From positions 2,251,501 to 2,315,500 of the forward strand of contig NZ_SDKC01000001.1 in the NCBI RefSeq assembly GCF_004123145.1: a stretch of DNA of 64,000 nucleotides, read 5' to 3'. Source of the DNA: Blautia faecicola (GTDB taxonomy: Bacteria > Bacillota > Clostridia > Lachnospirales > Lachnospiraceae). Every line of letters begins with the position of its first letter. Position 1 is the first letter of the stretch. Below, piece by piece: positions 9,357 to 16,841 of this stretch. The notes beneath the pieces are model-generated. The model worked only from the letters and a program-made list of their open reading frames with translations, was not told where the DNA came from and ran no database searches. The position numbers and the translations under genes are program-made.

Positions 9357-9647
9357 TCACACTTTCTGGAATTTTTCAATCACACATGTATGCGTTTTCG
9401 TTTTCCTATCATAATTAATTCCTGCCAACAGCAAATTTCCCTTATATTCCTTCAACGCCTCCACATACTCCCGGTCTTTTATCTGCTCCAGTGCTCCCCG
9501 GGCACTTTTGTCCCATTTCAGTTCAACTACAACCGCAGGCTTATCTGCATACATTTTTCTTGGTATAAAACAAATATCTGCAAATCCTTTTCCTGTCGGA
9601 AGTTCCCGGATCACCGCGAAAATCGGGGTAAATATCCCTTTCTAAGC
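9357..9647 (-). pseudogene. Remnant of AAA-ATPase / PD-(D/E)XK nuclease protein (C-terminal end only)
   Basis: About 95 codons remain of a family that is normally 500-600 residues long (predicted AAA-ATPase with a C-terminal PD-(D/E)XK nuclease-like domain). The retained part has RELPTGKGFADICFIPRK and VVVELKWDKSARGALEQIKDREY, i.e. the D and ExK of the nuclease motif, and the usual C-terminal GINYDRKTKTHTCVIEKF. An in-frame TAG ends the homology upstream and the ATPase part is absent. I infer a decayed gene, not an expressed one. It marks the start of an accessory stretch. Confidence 0.75.
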
Positions 9648-9787
9648 CTTTCAAAAAAGCACATAAGGTATTTGTACTAACCTGTGGTTATGTATTGAAT
9701 TATGGGTTTGGGGTAACAAAAAACACCGTATTTCTACGGTGCGTTCTGTCAGATATATTCTGTTTTATGATAGCAGAAAACTGGAAT

Positions 9788-10585
9788 TCACAGTTCTTCC
9801 ATCCTTCCCATCTTCAGCGCCATAACAAGAGTTCCGGCTGCCATCACAAAGACACCAATTTCAATCACATAGATGGGAAGAAGCGCCGAACCTGCCACGG
9901 CAAAGAAGTCCACGATAAAATGAATCCCATATGCAAGAACCGCTGTAAAAGCCGCTGTCCTGCATTTGCCTGCCTTTACCGCCCGGTAGATCAGCAGTGA
10001 CAACCCGATATGCAGAATGATGGCACTAATTCTTTCGATTCCGCTTACAAAAAAGAGTGGTGCCGGTGTTGTCCATAGGGCCGACAGCTGTGACACGGTC
10101 TGGTTTGCAGACTCAGCAGAAAGTGCCGCCAGCGTATTCTGCATGGCTCCGCTGTTGATCATCAGCATGGACACAAGATTGCTGATTCCGGAGAGTCCTC
10201 CGATCAGAATGGCCTCCACACCGCCATGCCCGATTCCATACATCAGTGCATTTGGAAAATCCAGCCATTTCTTCATCCAGAACTTCATGGCAATCAGTCT
10301 TCCGGTCTCTTCAAAAACCGCTGCAGCCAAAGCCGCGTACACATAGTAAAGCCATGGTCTGCTCTGTGCGTTCAGTCCGCAGACCTGAATGACAAGAACA
10401 TGCAGCAGCTGCTCCAACAGCATGGTAAACAGCAGATAGGTTCCTGCTCCGATAAAGAACGAGGAAATCCTTGCCTTAAGCTTCACCCTTCCTGCAATGA
10501 ACAAAGCAATCGGTACCCCCATCGAGAGGACAACGGAGCAGATAACTCCCGCTATCGCCAGACCTGATATTGTGTTCAATTCCAT
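9788..10585 (-). CDS. YhfC-like intramembrane protein (putative membrane metalloprotease)
   Basis: 265 residues from ATG 10585, which follows GGGAGG at 7-nt spacing; an upstream ATG at 10639 overlaps the neighbouring gene and lacks a ribosome site. Seven to eight hydrophobic helices. Conserved polar motifs lie inside helices: FEETGRL (EE at 92-93), GIGHGGVEA (117-125) and AIILHIGLSLLIY near 200, the pattern of the YhfC family, distantly related to CPBP-type membrane proteases. Glu and His in these motifs are candidate metal ligands; enzymatic activity is inferred, not shown. It lies downstream of the small XRE operon with a 19-nt gap and may be its last gene. Confidence 0.7.
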   Translation of the reverse strand: MELNTISGLAIAGVICSVVLSMGVPIALFIAGRVKLKARISSFFIGAGTYLLFTMLLEQLLHVLVIQVCGLNAQSRPWLYYVYAALAAAVFEETGRLIAMKFWMKKWLDFPNALMYGIGHGGVEAILIGGLSGISNLVSMLMINSGAMQNTLAALSAESANQTVSQLSALWTTPAPLFFVSGIERISAIILHIGLSLLIYRAVKAGKCRTAAFTAVLAYGIHFIVDFFAVAGSALLPIYVIEIGVFVMAAGTLVMALKMGRMEEL

Positions 10586-10604
10586 CTTTATACCTCCCTG
10601 ATTC

Positions 10605-10907
10605 TCAAAAAATTCCTTTATTGTATTTGAACTGTCCATACAATATAAAGCCTAATCCGACAATAATTGCTGGAAGAATGATATAATCTATAATTATTTC
10701 ACTCCAAAACGAAACTATGAAGCCTAATACAAAAGACACACCTATAATAAGCGTTCCTGTGCCGACTGTTTTTCCATACTTTGGTATATCTTCTTCCTTT
10801 ACTTTTCGCCTGTTATAAGAGTGAATTGTGCTGATATTGCCTTTGATATTTACAATTCCCACAACAGATATGAACACTCCCAAAATCAACATTATAATAT
10901 TTTCCAT
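10605..10907 (-). CDS. Small three-helix membrane protein, unknown
   Basis: 100 residues: a hydrophobic N-terminal helix (3-21), a polar middle containing YNRRKVKEEDIPKYGKTVG, then two further hydrophobic helices (about 49-67 and 74-90). The shape resembles small DUF3784-like membrane proteins but I do not recognise it securely. It starts 9 nt after the XRE gene stop, with an AGGAGGT site, so it is almost certainly cotranscribed. In such cassettes the small membrane proteins are often the target of the regulator. No enzymatic motif. Confidence 0.6.
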   Translation of the reverse strand: MENIIMLILGVFISVVGIVNIKGNISTIHSYNRRKVKEEDIPKYGKTVGTGTLIIGVSFVLGFIVSFWSEIIIDYIILPAIIVGLGFILYGQFKYNKGIF

Positions 10908-10916
10908 AATGACCTC

Positions 10917-11123
10917 CTAAAAATAGAATAGTTCCTCAAATTTTTTGTCCAATGCAATACAAAGAATTAGAGCCAATTTTGCAGTTGGATTAAACTGTCC
11001 TGTTTCAATAGAACTAATGGTATTTCTTGATACCCCTACCATTTCTGCAAGCTGAGCTTGAGAAAGATTTGCTTCTGTGCGAACTTCCTTTAAGTGATTT
11101 TTCAGTTGTAATTGTTCTTTCAT
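10917..11123 (-). CDS. XRE/Cro-family transcription regulator
   Basis: 68 residues, essentially a single helix-turn-helix domain: LKEVRTEANLSQAQLAEMVGVSRNTISSIETGQFNPTAKLALILCIALDKKFEELF. This is the short YozG/HTH_3 type that binds as a dimer. Its start overlaps the stop of the upstream gene by 4 nt (ATGA type), so the two are translationally coupled. A pair of 16-bp direct repeats in the operon promoter is the obvious candidate operator, which would make this an autoregulator. No ligand or peptidase domain. Confidence 0.85.
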   Translation of the reverse strand: MKEQLQLKNHLKEVRTEANLSQAQLAEMVGVSRNTISSIETGQFNPTAKLALILCIALDKKFEELFYF

Positions 11124-11449
11124 ATTCTCACCTCTAAAAGATGGCTAACAAATCCAACAAATGCCAAAATGGAAAACACAAAAAACAGAACAGTCAAGAC
11201 CAAATCGCTCTTTCGCTTCATTTTGATAAAACGAACTAACCATTGTGTTGCAATAATGCTGAAGTATATAACCCACGGACTGTAAATCATAGTATGAGCA
11301 AGCACAGAAGATAACAGCGAAAGCAAACAACACACTAAAGCACCAACTCTGCTTGCGTGACTTCCGGCTTGATATACCACTTCCATTTCAGCCAAGTCCT
11401 TATTGCGATGTTCTTTTCTGCTTGCATTTAAGATTTCGTCCTTTTTCAT
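11120..11449 (-). CDS. Small membrane protein (DUF6442-like)
   Basis: 109 residues from ATG 11449, preceded by GGAGGTGTTTTT; a longer frame to 11503 would run through the promoter. A charged N-terminus (MKKDEILNASRKEHRNKDLAEMEV) is followed by three predicted membrane helices: AGALVCCLLSLLSSVLAH-like, WVIYFSIIATQWLV, and a C-terminal VLFFVFSILAFVGFVSHLL. The N-terminal KDEIL..SR.E...KD..E pattern matches a small family often found with short XRE regulators in Firmicutes. Function unknown. First gene of the operon. Confidence 0.65.
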   Translation of the reverse strand: MKKDEILNASRKEHRNKDLAEMEVVYQAGSHASRVGALVCCLLSLLSSVLAHTMIYSPWVIYFSIIATQWLVRFIKMKRKSDLVLTVLFFVFSILAFVGFVSHLLEVRI

Positions 11450-11460
11450 AAAAACACCTC

Positions 11461-11511
11461 CATACCAAGTTTTCTTTGCATGTTTTAATTGTACACATAC
11501 CAAGTTTTCTT
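11461..11511 (-). repeat. Direct repeats overlapping the XRE operon promoter (candidate operator)
   Basis: The 16-bp sequence AAGAAAACTTGGTATG (minus strand) occurs twice, exactly, at 11496-11511 and 11461-11476, 35 bp apart. The first copy fills the spacer between -35 and -10 and the second lies just before the ribosome site. Confidence 0.8.
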
Positions 11512-11516
11512 GTCAA
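11488..11516 (-). promoter_or_regulatory. Promoter of the XRE operon
   Basis: TTGACA at 11511-11516, 17-bp spacer, TACAAT at 11488-11493. The spacer contains one copy of the direct repeat, so a bound repressor would block RNA polymerase. Confidence 0.85.
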
Positions 11517-11629
11517 TAGAGTTCATAAAAAAGGGGGAGGGGAAACCCCTTTTGTAATGTTATTTTGCTCACACAGGGAATCTCAAAACCAAAATCGGAT
11601 TTCATGCATCTGTAATATAAAGGGTATTA

Positions 11630-11658
11630 TTGCCTTCCAACCTGTAAATTTATAAAAT
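11630..11658 (+). promoter_or_regulatory. Probable promoter of the cell-wall-repeat protein gene
   Basis: TTGCCT at 11630-11635, 17-bp spacer, TAAAAT at 11653-11658, about 15 nt before an AAAGGGGG ribosome site. Confidence 0.55.
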
Positions 11659-11679
11659 ACTTCACAAAGGGGGAAAATC

Positions 11680-12747
11680 ATGAAAAACAAAATGCTCAAG
11701 AAAGGACTTGCAATCGGAATGTCTGCATTTTTACTGGCATCTTCACTTGCTCCGGTCAGCGTACAGGCTACGTCTTGGAAGCAGAACAAGACCGGCTGGT
11801 GGTGGCAGGAGGATAACGGATCTTATCCGGTAAGCCAGTGGAAAGTCATCAACGGAAAATGGTATGCTTTTGATGCACGGGGATATATGCGCTCCGGCTG
11901 GTTTCTCAGTAAGGGGAAATGGTATTATCTCGGTGCTGCGAATGACGGATCTATGAAGACCGGGTGGCAGTCAGTCAACGGTAGATGGTACTACATGAAC
12001 TCAGATGGTGCTATGCTTTCCAACCAGTGGGTAGGCGATTACTATGTGGGACCTACGGGTGCTATGCTTACCGATCAGTGGATCGGTAATTATTATGTGG
12101 ATGCATCTGGTAAGTGGGTTCCTAATAAACAACAGCATGAACATGTCTGGCAACCTGTTACTTCAACTGTAGAACATCCTGCTGAAACACATCAGGAATT
12201 GGTTAAGGAAGCATGGACTGAGGAGATTCCTCATGAGGAAGAGGGTCATTACGAGGCTACTGTACCGGGACACTGGGAGTATGTACAAGTGCCTAAAGAG
12301 GGGTACGAAGAAGAGTACGAAAAAGCCGATGGAACTACTGGAACACGTTTTGTGGTCACAAAACATATGCACACAGATAGTAAATGGGTAGAGCCTAAGA
12401 CCGTTGAGTGTAACGAAATAGGTTATGAGGTTGAGACTCCTATGTATCATGAGGTTGCTAAAGAGCTCTGTAATGGTTGTGGTGAAGATATTACAAACAA
12501 TTACAATGAGCACTTGGAGTCAAATGTACTCGACGGAAATACTAACTGTGCATCATTCCATACAGCTTATATCATGGAACAGTACGACACCCGTAACGTC
12601 ATGTACCCGGCTACATATGTCGTAGACAAGGAAGCTTATACTGAAACTGTTCAGCACGACGCTGAGTACAAAACGGTAGTAGACAAAGAAGCATGGACAG
12701 AAACCATTACCAAAAATGTATGCTCAGAATGTGGAGCAGTTCAGTAA
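11680..12747 (+). CDS. Secreted choline-binding-type repeat protein with His/Glu/Cys-rich C-terminus
   Basis: 355 residues. A signal peptide occupies 1-28 (cut after VQA). Residues about 32-150 hold five to six aromatic cell-wall/glucan-binding repeats (e.g. KTGWQSVNGRWYYMNSDGAM). From about 153 the sequence changes to an unusual module rich in His, Glu and aromatic residues with imperfect repeats of the type (V)KEAWTE and EHPAETHQ. It contains CNGCGEDI and a terminal CSECG pair, plausibly a zinc site. Wall attachment through the repeats is inferred; the role of the C-terminal module is unknown. AAAGGGGG lies 7 nt before the ATG. The gene stands alone on the plus strand with its own terminator. 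Confidence 0.8.
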   Translation: MKNKMLKKGLAIGMSAFLLASSLAPVSVQATSWKQNKTGWWWQEDNGSYPVSQWKVINGKWYAFDARGYMRSGWFLSKGKWYYLGAANDGSMKTGWQSVNGRWYYMNSDGAMLSNQWVGDYYVGPTGAMLTDQWIGNYYVDASGKWVPNKQQHEHVWQPVTSTVEHPAETHQELVKEAWTEEIPHEEEGHYEATVPGHWEYVQVPKEGYEEEYEKADGTTGTRFVVTKHMHTDSKWVEPKTVECNEIGYEVETPMYHEVAKELCNGCGEDITNNYNEHLESNVLDGNTNCASFHTAYIMEQYDTRNVMYPATYVVDKEAYTETVQHDAEYKTVVDKEAWTETITKNVCSECGAVQ

Positions 12748-12758
12748 CAAAATTTTTC

Positions 12759-12792
12759 AAGGTACTAATCGCTTTTGGTTAGTACCTTTTTT
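12759..12792 (+). terminator. Intrinsic terminator
   Basis: A 10-bp stem AAGGTACTAA/TTAGTACCTT (12759-12768 with 12779-12788) is followed by a T run, 12 nt after the stop codon. Confidence 0.9.
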
Positions 12793-13215
12793 ATATCATT
12801 TTTTACAAAAGTACGCTTGCCCAGCCGACCCTCTGCCCTGTTAGGAACCGTCGTTCTGGGCATCCTTCGGAACGCTGGGTTTTGAAAATGCAGTAAACAA
12901 GGAATCCTTTTTACATATTAAAACAGACCTGCTTACTTATATATCTACAAGTATACAGGTCTGTTATTTTGTCGTTTTGACATATTGCGGAAATACTACA
13001 TCCCTTAGACTTATTAAAAACTTCGCAAACTTTTCGTTTCAAATTTTGGTAAAGTTCTGTACCAAAATCCCTACCAATTTTGTACCAAAAAACCGTTGAT
13101 AAATTGCGATATTTTACGAAACTTTACGATATCTGGATTTTTGCTCTCGAAAGAGCGGAAACCCTTGATTTTCCTATAGTTTCAGGGATTTTAAGAAGCA
13201 AGTTCGCAGTGGAAA
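12793..13215. other. Gene-free accessory stretch between the wall-repeat gene and tsf
   Basis: No convincing reading frame. It contains CCCAGC...GCTGGG closing a possible multi-stem fold (12820-12886), a 10-bp inverted repeat AACAGACCTG/CAGGTCTGTT (12922-12931 with 12956-12965), and three TACCAAAA-like words at about 13060-13090. The latter recall the DNA encoding the C-terminus of tyrosine integrases, but no frame supports this. It could be a scar of a mobile element; that is inference. Confidence 0.4.
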
Positions 13216-14154
13216 TTACATTCCCATCTGTTTTGCAACTTCTGCTGCAAAATCTTCTTCTTTCTTTTCGATACCTTCACCGGTCTCGTAACGAACGAAG
13301 CCTTTGATGGTTACGTTTGCGCCGTTTGCTTTAGCAACTTCTGCAACGTATTTTTCTACGGACTGTTTTCCATCTTCTGCTTTTACATAAACCTGATCCA
13401 GCAGGCAGATTTCTTTCAGTTCTTTGTTGATACGTCCGCTGATCATACCCTGGATAACTTTTTCCGGTTTCTGGGACTCTTTCGGGTCGTTCTGGATCTG
13501 AGCCATCAGGATTTCTTTTTCGTGAGCGATGTACTCTTCGCTTACTTCGTTTCTGTTTGTATATTTCGGGTTCAGAGCTGCTACCTGCATAGCTACGTTC
13601 TTAGCCATCTCTTTGATTTCATCGTTTACAACATCTGTTACAACGTCAACCAGAACACCGATTTTTCCGCCCATATGAGTATAGGAAGCTACGAAACCGT
13701 TTTCTTCTTCTACTTTCTGGAAACGACGGATCTTCATGTTCTCGCCGATTACTGCAACCTGTCCAGCCAAAGCTTCGTTTACAGTTTTGCTTGTATCGAA
13801 TTTCCATGGCTCAGCCAGGAATGCATCGATATCTGCTGCTTCTGTTTCCAGTGCCTGCTCAGCAACCTGTGCAACGTATGCCTGGAATTTTTCGTTTTTA
13901 GCAACAAAGTCAGTTTCAGCATTTACTTCTACAGCGACAGCTTTTTTGGAATCTTCTGCAACTTTCAGCATTACAATACCTTCTGCTGCGATTCTGCTTG
14001 CTTTCTTCTGTGCAGTTGCAAGACCTTTTTCTCTCAGGAATTCCATAGCCTTGTCCATATCACCTTCGGTAGCTGTAAGAGCTTTCTTACAGTCCATCAT
14101 ACCAGCGCCGCTGATTTCTCTTAATTCTTTTACCATTGCTGCTGTAATAGCCAT
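13216..14154 (-). CDS. tsf: Translation elongation factor Ts
   Basis: 312 residues, the usual length for Firmicutes EF-Ts. The N-terminal UBA-like domain reads MAITAAMVKELREISGAGMMDCKKAL, followed by AAEGIVML. The EF-Tu-contacting part contains AEVNAETDFVAKNEKF and, near the C-terminus, DQVYVKAEDGKQSVEKYVAE. It catalyses GDP release from EF-Tu in the cytoplasm. It follows rpsB by 80 nt, the conserved rpsB-tsf order. An AGGAGG site precedes ATG 14154. Confidence 0.98.
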   Translation of the reverse strand: MAITAAMVKELREISGAGMMDCKKALTATEGDMDKAMEFLREKGLATAQKKASRIAAEGIVMLKVAEDSKKAVAVEVNAETDFVAKNEKFQAYVAQVAEQALETEAADIDAFLAEPWKFDTSKTVNEALAGQVAVIGENMKIRRFQKVEEENGFVASYTHMGGKIGVLVDVVTDVVNDEIKEMAKNVAMQVAALNPKYTNRNEVSEEYIAHEKEILMAQIQNDPKESQKPEKVIQGMISGRINKELKEICLLDQVYVKAEDGKQSVEKYVAEVAKANGANVTIKGFVRYETGEGIEKKEEDFAAEVAKQMGM

Positions 14155-14190
14155 TATGATTTCCTCCTAAAATTGAGTTTTTACAGTTAC

Positions 14191-14220
14191 TCAGCTGCCG
14201 AAGTTGCCTCCGACAGCTGA
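14191..14220 (-). other. Hairpin in the rpsB-tsf intergenic region
   Basis: TCAGCTG pairs with CAGCTGA with further pairing inside (TCGG.../...TCGG). It lacks a T run, so it is not a strong terminator. It may tune tsf expression or mRNA stability between the two genes. Confidence 0.5.
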
Positions 14221-14234
14221 ATGGATATCGAGTC

Positions 14235-14972
14235 TTACTCTTCTACTGTCTCTTCAACAGCTTCTTCAACGAATTCTTCTTCGCCTGTTGCTCCCTGATT
14301 TGCTTCAATAACAGCGTCTGCCATTTTGGAAACGATCAGTTTTACAGCACGGATAGCGTCATCGTTACCCGGGATAACGTAATCCAGTTCTTCCGGATCA
14401 CAGTTGGTATCGCAGATACCGATCAGCGGGATTCCCAGAGTGTGAGCTTCCTGAACACAGATTCTCTCTTTTTTCGGGTCTACGATAAAGATAGCATCCG
14501 GGATTCTCTTCATGTCTTTGATTCCGCCCAGGTTTTTCTGCAGTTTATCCAGCTCTTTTTTCAGTGCGATAACTTCTTTTTTCGGCAGGACATCGAATGT
14601 TCCGTCTTCCTGCATAGCTTCGATCTCTTTCAGTCTAGCGATTCTGCTCTGGATAGTTTTGAAGTTAGTCAGCATACCACCTAACCATCTTTCGTTTACA
14701 TAGTACATTCCGCAACGCTCTGCTTCAACTTTAATAGCATCCTGAGCCTGTTTCTTTGTACCAACGAACAGGATTGTGCCGCCTTCTGCAGCGATGTCAG
14801 ATACAGCTTTATAAGCATCATCTACCATTCCAACGGATTTCTGCAGGTCGATAATGTAGATTCCGTTTCTTTCTGTGTAGATGTACTCTGCCATTTTAGG
14901 GTTCCATCTTCTTGTCTGGTGTCCAAAATGTACACCGGCTTCCAGTAACTGTTTCATTGAAATAACGCTCAT
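14235..14972 (-). CDS. rpsB: 30S ribosomal protein S2
   Basis: 245 residues. Diagnostic motifs: [69 protein letters not shown], and [26 protein letters not shown] Glu-rich tail ([15 protein letters not shown]) is typical of Clostridia. It is a component of the small ribosomal subunit. First gene of the rpsB-tsf operon, with a leader of about 105 nt that contains paired segments (CCTGTCAGTCAGG) and could be autoregulatory. AAAGGAG precedes ATG 14972. Confidence 0.98.
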   Translation of the reverse strand: MSVISMKQLLEAGVHFGHQTRRWNPKMAEYIYTERNGIYIIDLQKSVGMVDDAYKAVSDIAAEGGTILFVGTKKQAQDAIKVEAERCGMYYVNERWLGGMLTNFKTIQSRIARLKEIEAMQEDGTFDVLPKKEVIALKKELDKLQKNLGGIKDMKRIPDAIFIVDPKKERICVQEAHTLGIPLIGICDTNCDPEELDYVIPGNDDAIRAVKLIVSKMADAVIEANQGATGEEEFVEEAVEETVEE

Positions 14973-15084
14973 GATTTCAATCTCCTTTTTTGGTTTTAAT
15001 CTTCCCCATACTTCTCATTCTTTTCGAGACCTGACTGACAGGCACCTTCTCGGAATCGGCATGGGTGTTTTATGCATCGTGCTG

Positions 15085-15113
15085 ATTATAGCATAACGTT
15101 TTTTCAGTTACAA
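15085..15113 (-). promoter_or_regulatory. rpsB promoter
   Basis: TTGTAA at 15108-15113, 17-bp spacer with TATGC before the -10, TATAAT at 15085-15090 on the minus strand. Confidence 0.85.
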
Positions 15114-15142
15114 GTATTTTTTTATATTTTTTCCGAATCCAT

Positions 15143-15180
15143 AAGAAAAATGGCTGACCTTTTTTTCAGTCAGCCATTTT
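15143..15180 (-). terminator. Intrinsic terminator of the argS-amidase-HAD/CPBP group
   Basis: A 12-bp perfect stem AAAATGGCTGAC/GTCAGCCATTTT (15147-15158 with 15169-15180) is followed by TCTT, 10 nt after the stop codon of the fusion gene. It also insulates the rpsB promoter. Confidence 0.88.
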
Positions 15181-15190
15181 CTTGCTTCTT

Positions 15191-16816
15191 TTATTTTCTT
15201 TTATAACCAAACAGCCAGTACACCGGGATAACGCACAGAAGGATCTCTATGACAACACTGAAGATCATTCCCGCCGGAATTCCCTGCCACAGTGCATTCC
15301 ACGGTCCACTCCCGAAAAGACTCCAGAGATTTGCAGCCACATGTGCCACGATGCTTGTCCACAGCGTCCCGGTCTTATCATAGACGATCGCCAGCATGAT
15401 TCCCATACAGGTCGCATAGAAAAACTGTACAACATTCCCATGATAGATTCCGAACAATACTGCGGAAACCACAATCGCAATTTCCGGCCGGATCCAGTCT
15501 TTGAGTCTGTGAAAGATAATTCCCCGGAACATCAGCTCTTCACAAACCGGTCCGATGATACCGACTACCAGGATCATCAGTCCCATGGACTGTCCGCCAA
15601 ATGCTTTCTCAGAAACCTGACTGTAACCCGGAAACAGATCATTCAGATGAATCACCTGGATAAAATCGTTAAGGAACTGTCCTATCGCAATCGCAAGGAC
15701 AATCACACTGAACCAGATAACAGGCGGTGCCCACACGAAATTCTTTCGGTTTCCACTGAATCCCTCTTTCCGTCTCTGCTGATCTTTTCTGTAAAACAGA
15801 TACAGAATAACACCAGCCGCCACATCTCCGATCAGAGTCACATACAGGGTACTCTGTAACAGTCTCTTTCCCGCGCTTGCGATCTCCTGTACGCCACCTG
15901 CCTGAAAGATATAACTCAGATACAGAGCTATCGTTGCCAGCATTGTCGCGCCGTAATGGATCAGGAACGGATACACCAGTCTCCAGATCTGACGTACCGT
16001 GGAGTATCCGGATGTTTTTTTCGGATATTCATTCTCGCGTTCTTCCTCTGTGTTTTCTTCCACCGGTCCCATTTTCTTCGCAAACGATGCCTTTGCGGAT
16101 ACATGCATCATACTACCTGATGTATCTTTTCTGACCGACTCTACCTTTTCTGTCGTCTCTTCGTCATTCGGACTTGCCAGAATCCCCAGATCTTCCACGC
16201 TGTCTGCAATATAAACAGCACCTGCAGATTCCAGTTCTTCACGGCTTCCGTATCCGTATGTGACACCGATACACTGAAGCCCACAGCTGACAGCCCCCTG
16301 CACATCGTGACTCCTGTCTCCGACCATAAGAACTTTGTCCCGTTCTTCTTCCAGATGCATCCGTCTTAATGCCTCTTCAATGACTTCTGCTTTATCGGTT
16401 CTTCTTCCGTCCAGCTCACTTCCGACAATAGCCGTAAAATAGTCTGCAATCTGAAAATGCTCCAGAATCTGTTTCACATACACTTCCGGTTTTGAGGAAG
16501 CAACGCCAAGGATCTTGTCGTTGATTTTCAGCAGTTCCAGTAATTCCGGAACTTTTGGATACAGACAGTTTTCAAACATTCCCTTGGTTGTATACCGTTC
16601 CCGGTAATACACCACCGCCTGTTCTGCCTCCTCCTCGCTCAGACCTGCATATTTCATAAACTGTTCTTTTAAGGGCGGTCCTACGAAACACTGTAACTTT
16701 TCCGGGTGCTCTTCTTTCTTTCCCAGCTTTTCCAGTGCATATGCAACGCAGTTGATAATGCCCTCGCCGGATTCCGTCAATGTGCCATCCAGGTCAAATA
16801 ATATTACTTGTGACAT
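15191..16816 (-). CDS. HAD phosphatase fused to a CPBP-family intramembrane protease
   Basis: 541 residues with two complete domains. Residues 1-215 form a PpaX/Gph-like HAD hydrolase: DLDGTL with nucleophile D8 and D10, GVASSKP (motif II), KAEVIEEAL with the Lys, and VGDRSHDV (motif IV). A linker (about 216-275) is polar and charged. The rest has about eight membrane helices with the CPBP glutamic-protease motifs: EELMFRG (EE at 426-427), FGIYH (F455, H459) and HVAAN (H492). Both active sites look intact. The two families are not normally joined; either the phosphatase regulates the protease or the fusion simply tethers it. It follows the choline-binding amidase by 25 nt and ends the operon. 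Confidence 0.88.
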   Translation of the reverse strand: MSQVILFDLDGTLTESGEGIINCVAYALEKLGKKEEHPEKLQCFVGPPLKEQFMKYAGLSEEEAEQAVVYYRERYTTKGMFENCLYPKVPELLELLKINDKILGVASSKPEVYVKQILEHFQIADYFTAIVGSELDGRRTDKAEVIEEALRRMHLEEERDKVLMVGDRSHDVQGAVSCGLQCIGVTYGYGSREELESAGAVYIADSVEDLGILASPNDEETTEKVESVRKDTSGSMMHVSAKASFAKKMGPVEENTEEERENEYPKKTSGYSTVRQIWRLVYPFLIHYGATMLATIALYLSYIFQAGGVQEIASAGKRLLQSTLYVTLIGDVAAGVILYLFYRKDQQRRKEGFSGNRKNFVWAPPVIWFSVIVLAIAIGQFLNDFIQVIHLNDLFPGYSQVSEKAFGGQSMGLMILVVGIIGPVCEELMFRGIIFHRLKDWIRPEIAIVVSAVLFGIYHGNVVQFFYATCMGIMLAIVYDKTGTLWTSIVAHVAANLWSLFGSGPWNALWQGIPAGMIFSVVIEILLCVIPVYWLFGYKRK

Positions 16817-16841
16817 AATTTACGTCCTGCTCTCTTTTCTT

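Noticed and set aside
12820-12886. tRNA or other known structured RNA in the gene-free stretch
   Set aside because: Some pairing (CCCAGC/GCTGGG) but no cloverleaf, no T-loop consensus and no match to a known RNA that I recognise.
12922-12965. tsf terminator
   Set aside because: The inverted repeat lies about 250 nt after tsf and lacks a clear T run on the minus strand; left as part of the unexplained stretch.
13060-13200. C-terminal remnant of a tyrosine integrase
   Set aside because: The TACCAAAA words recall such genes, but no frame gives a convincing catalytic motif.
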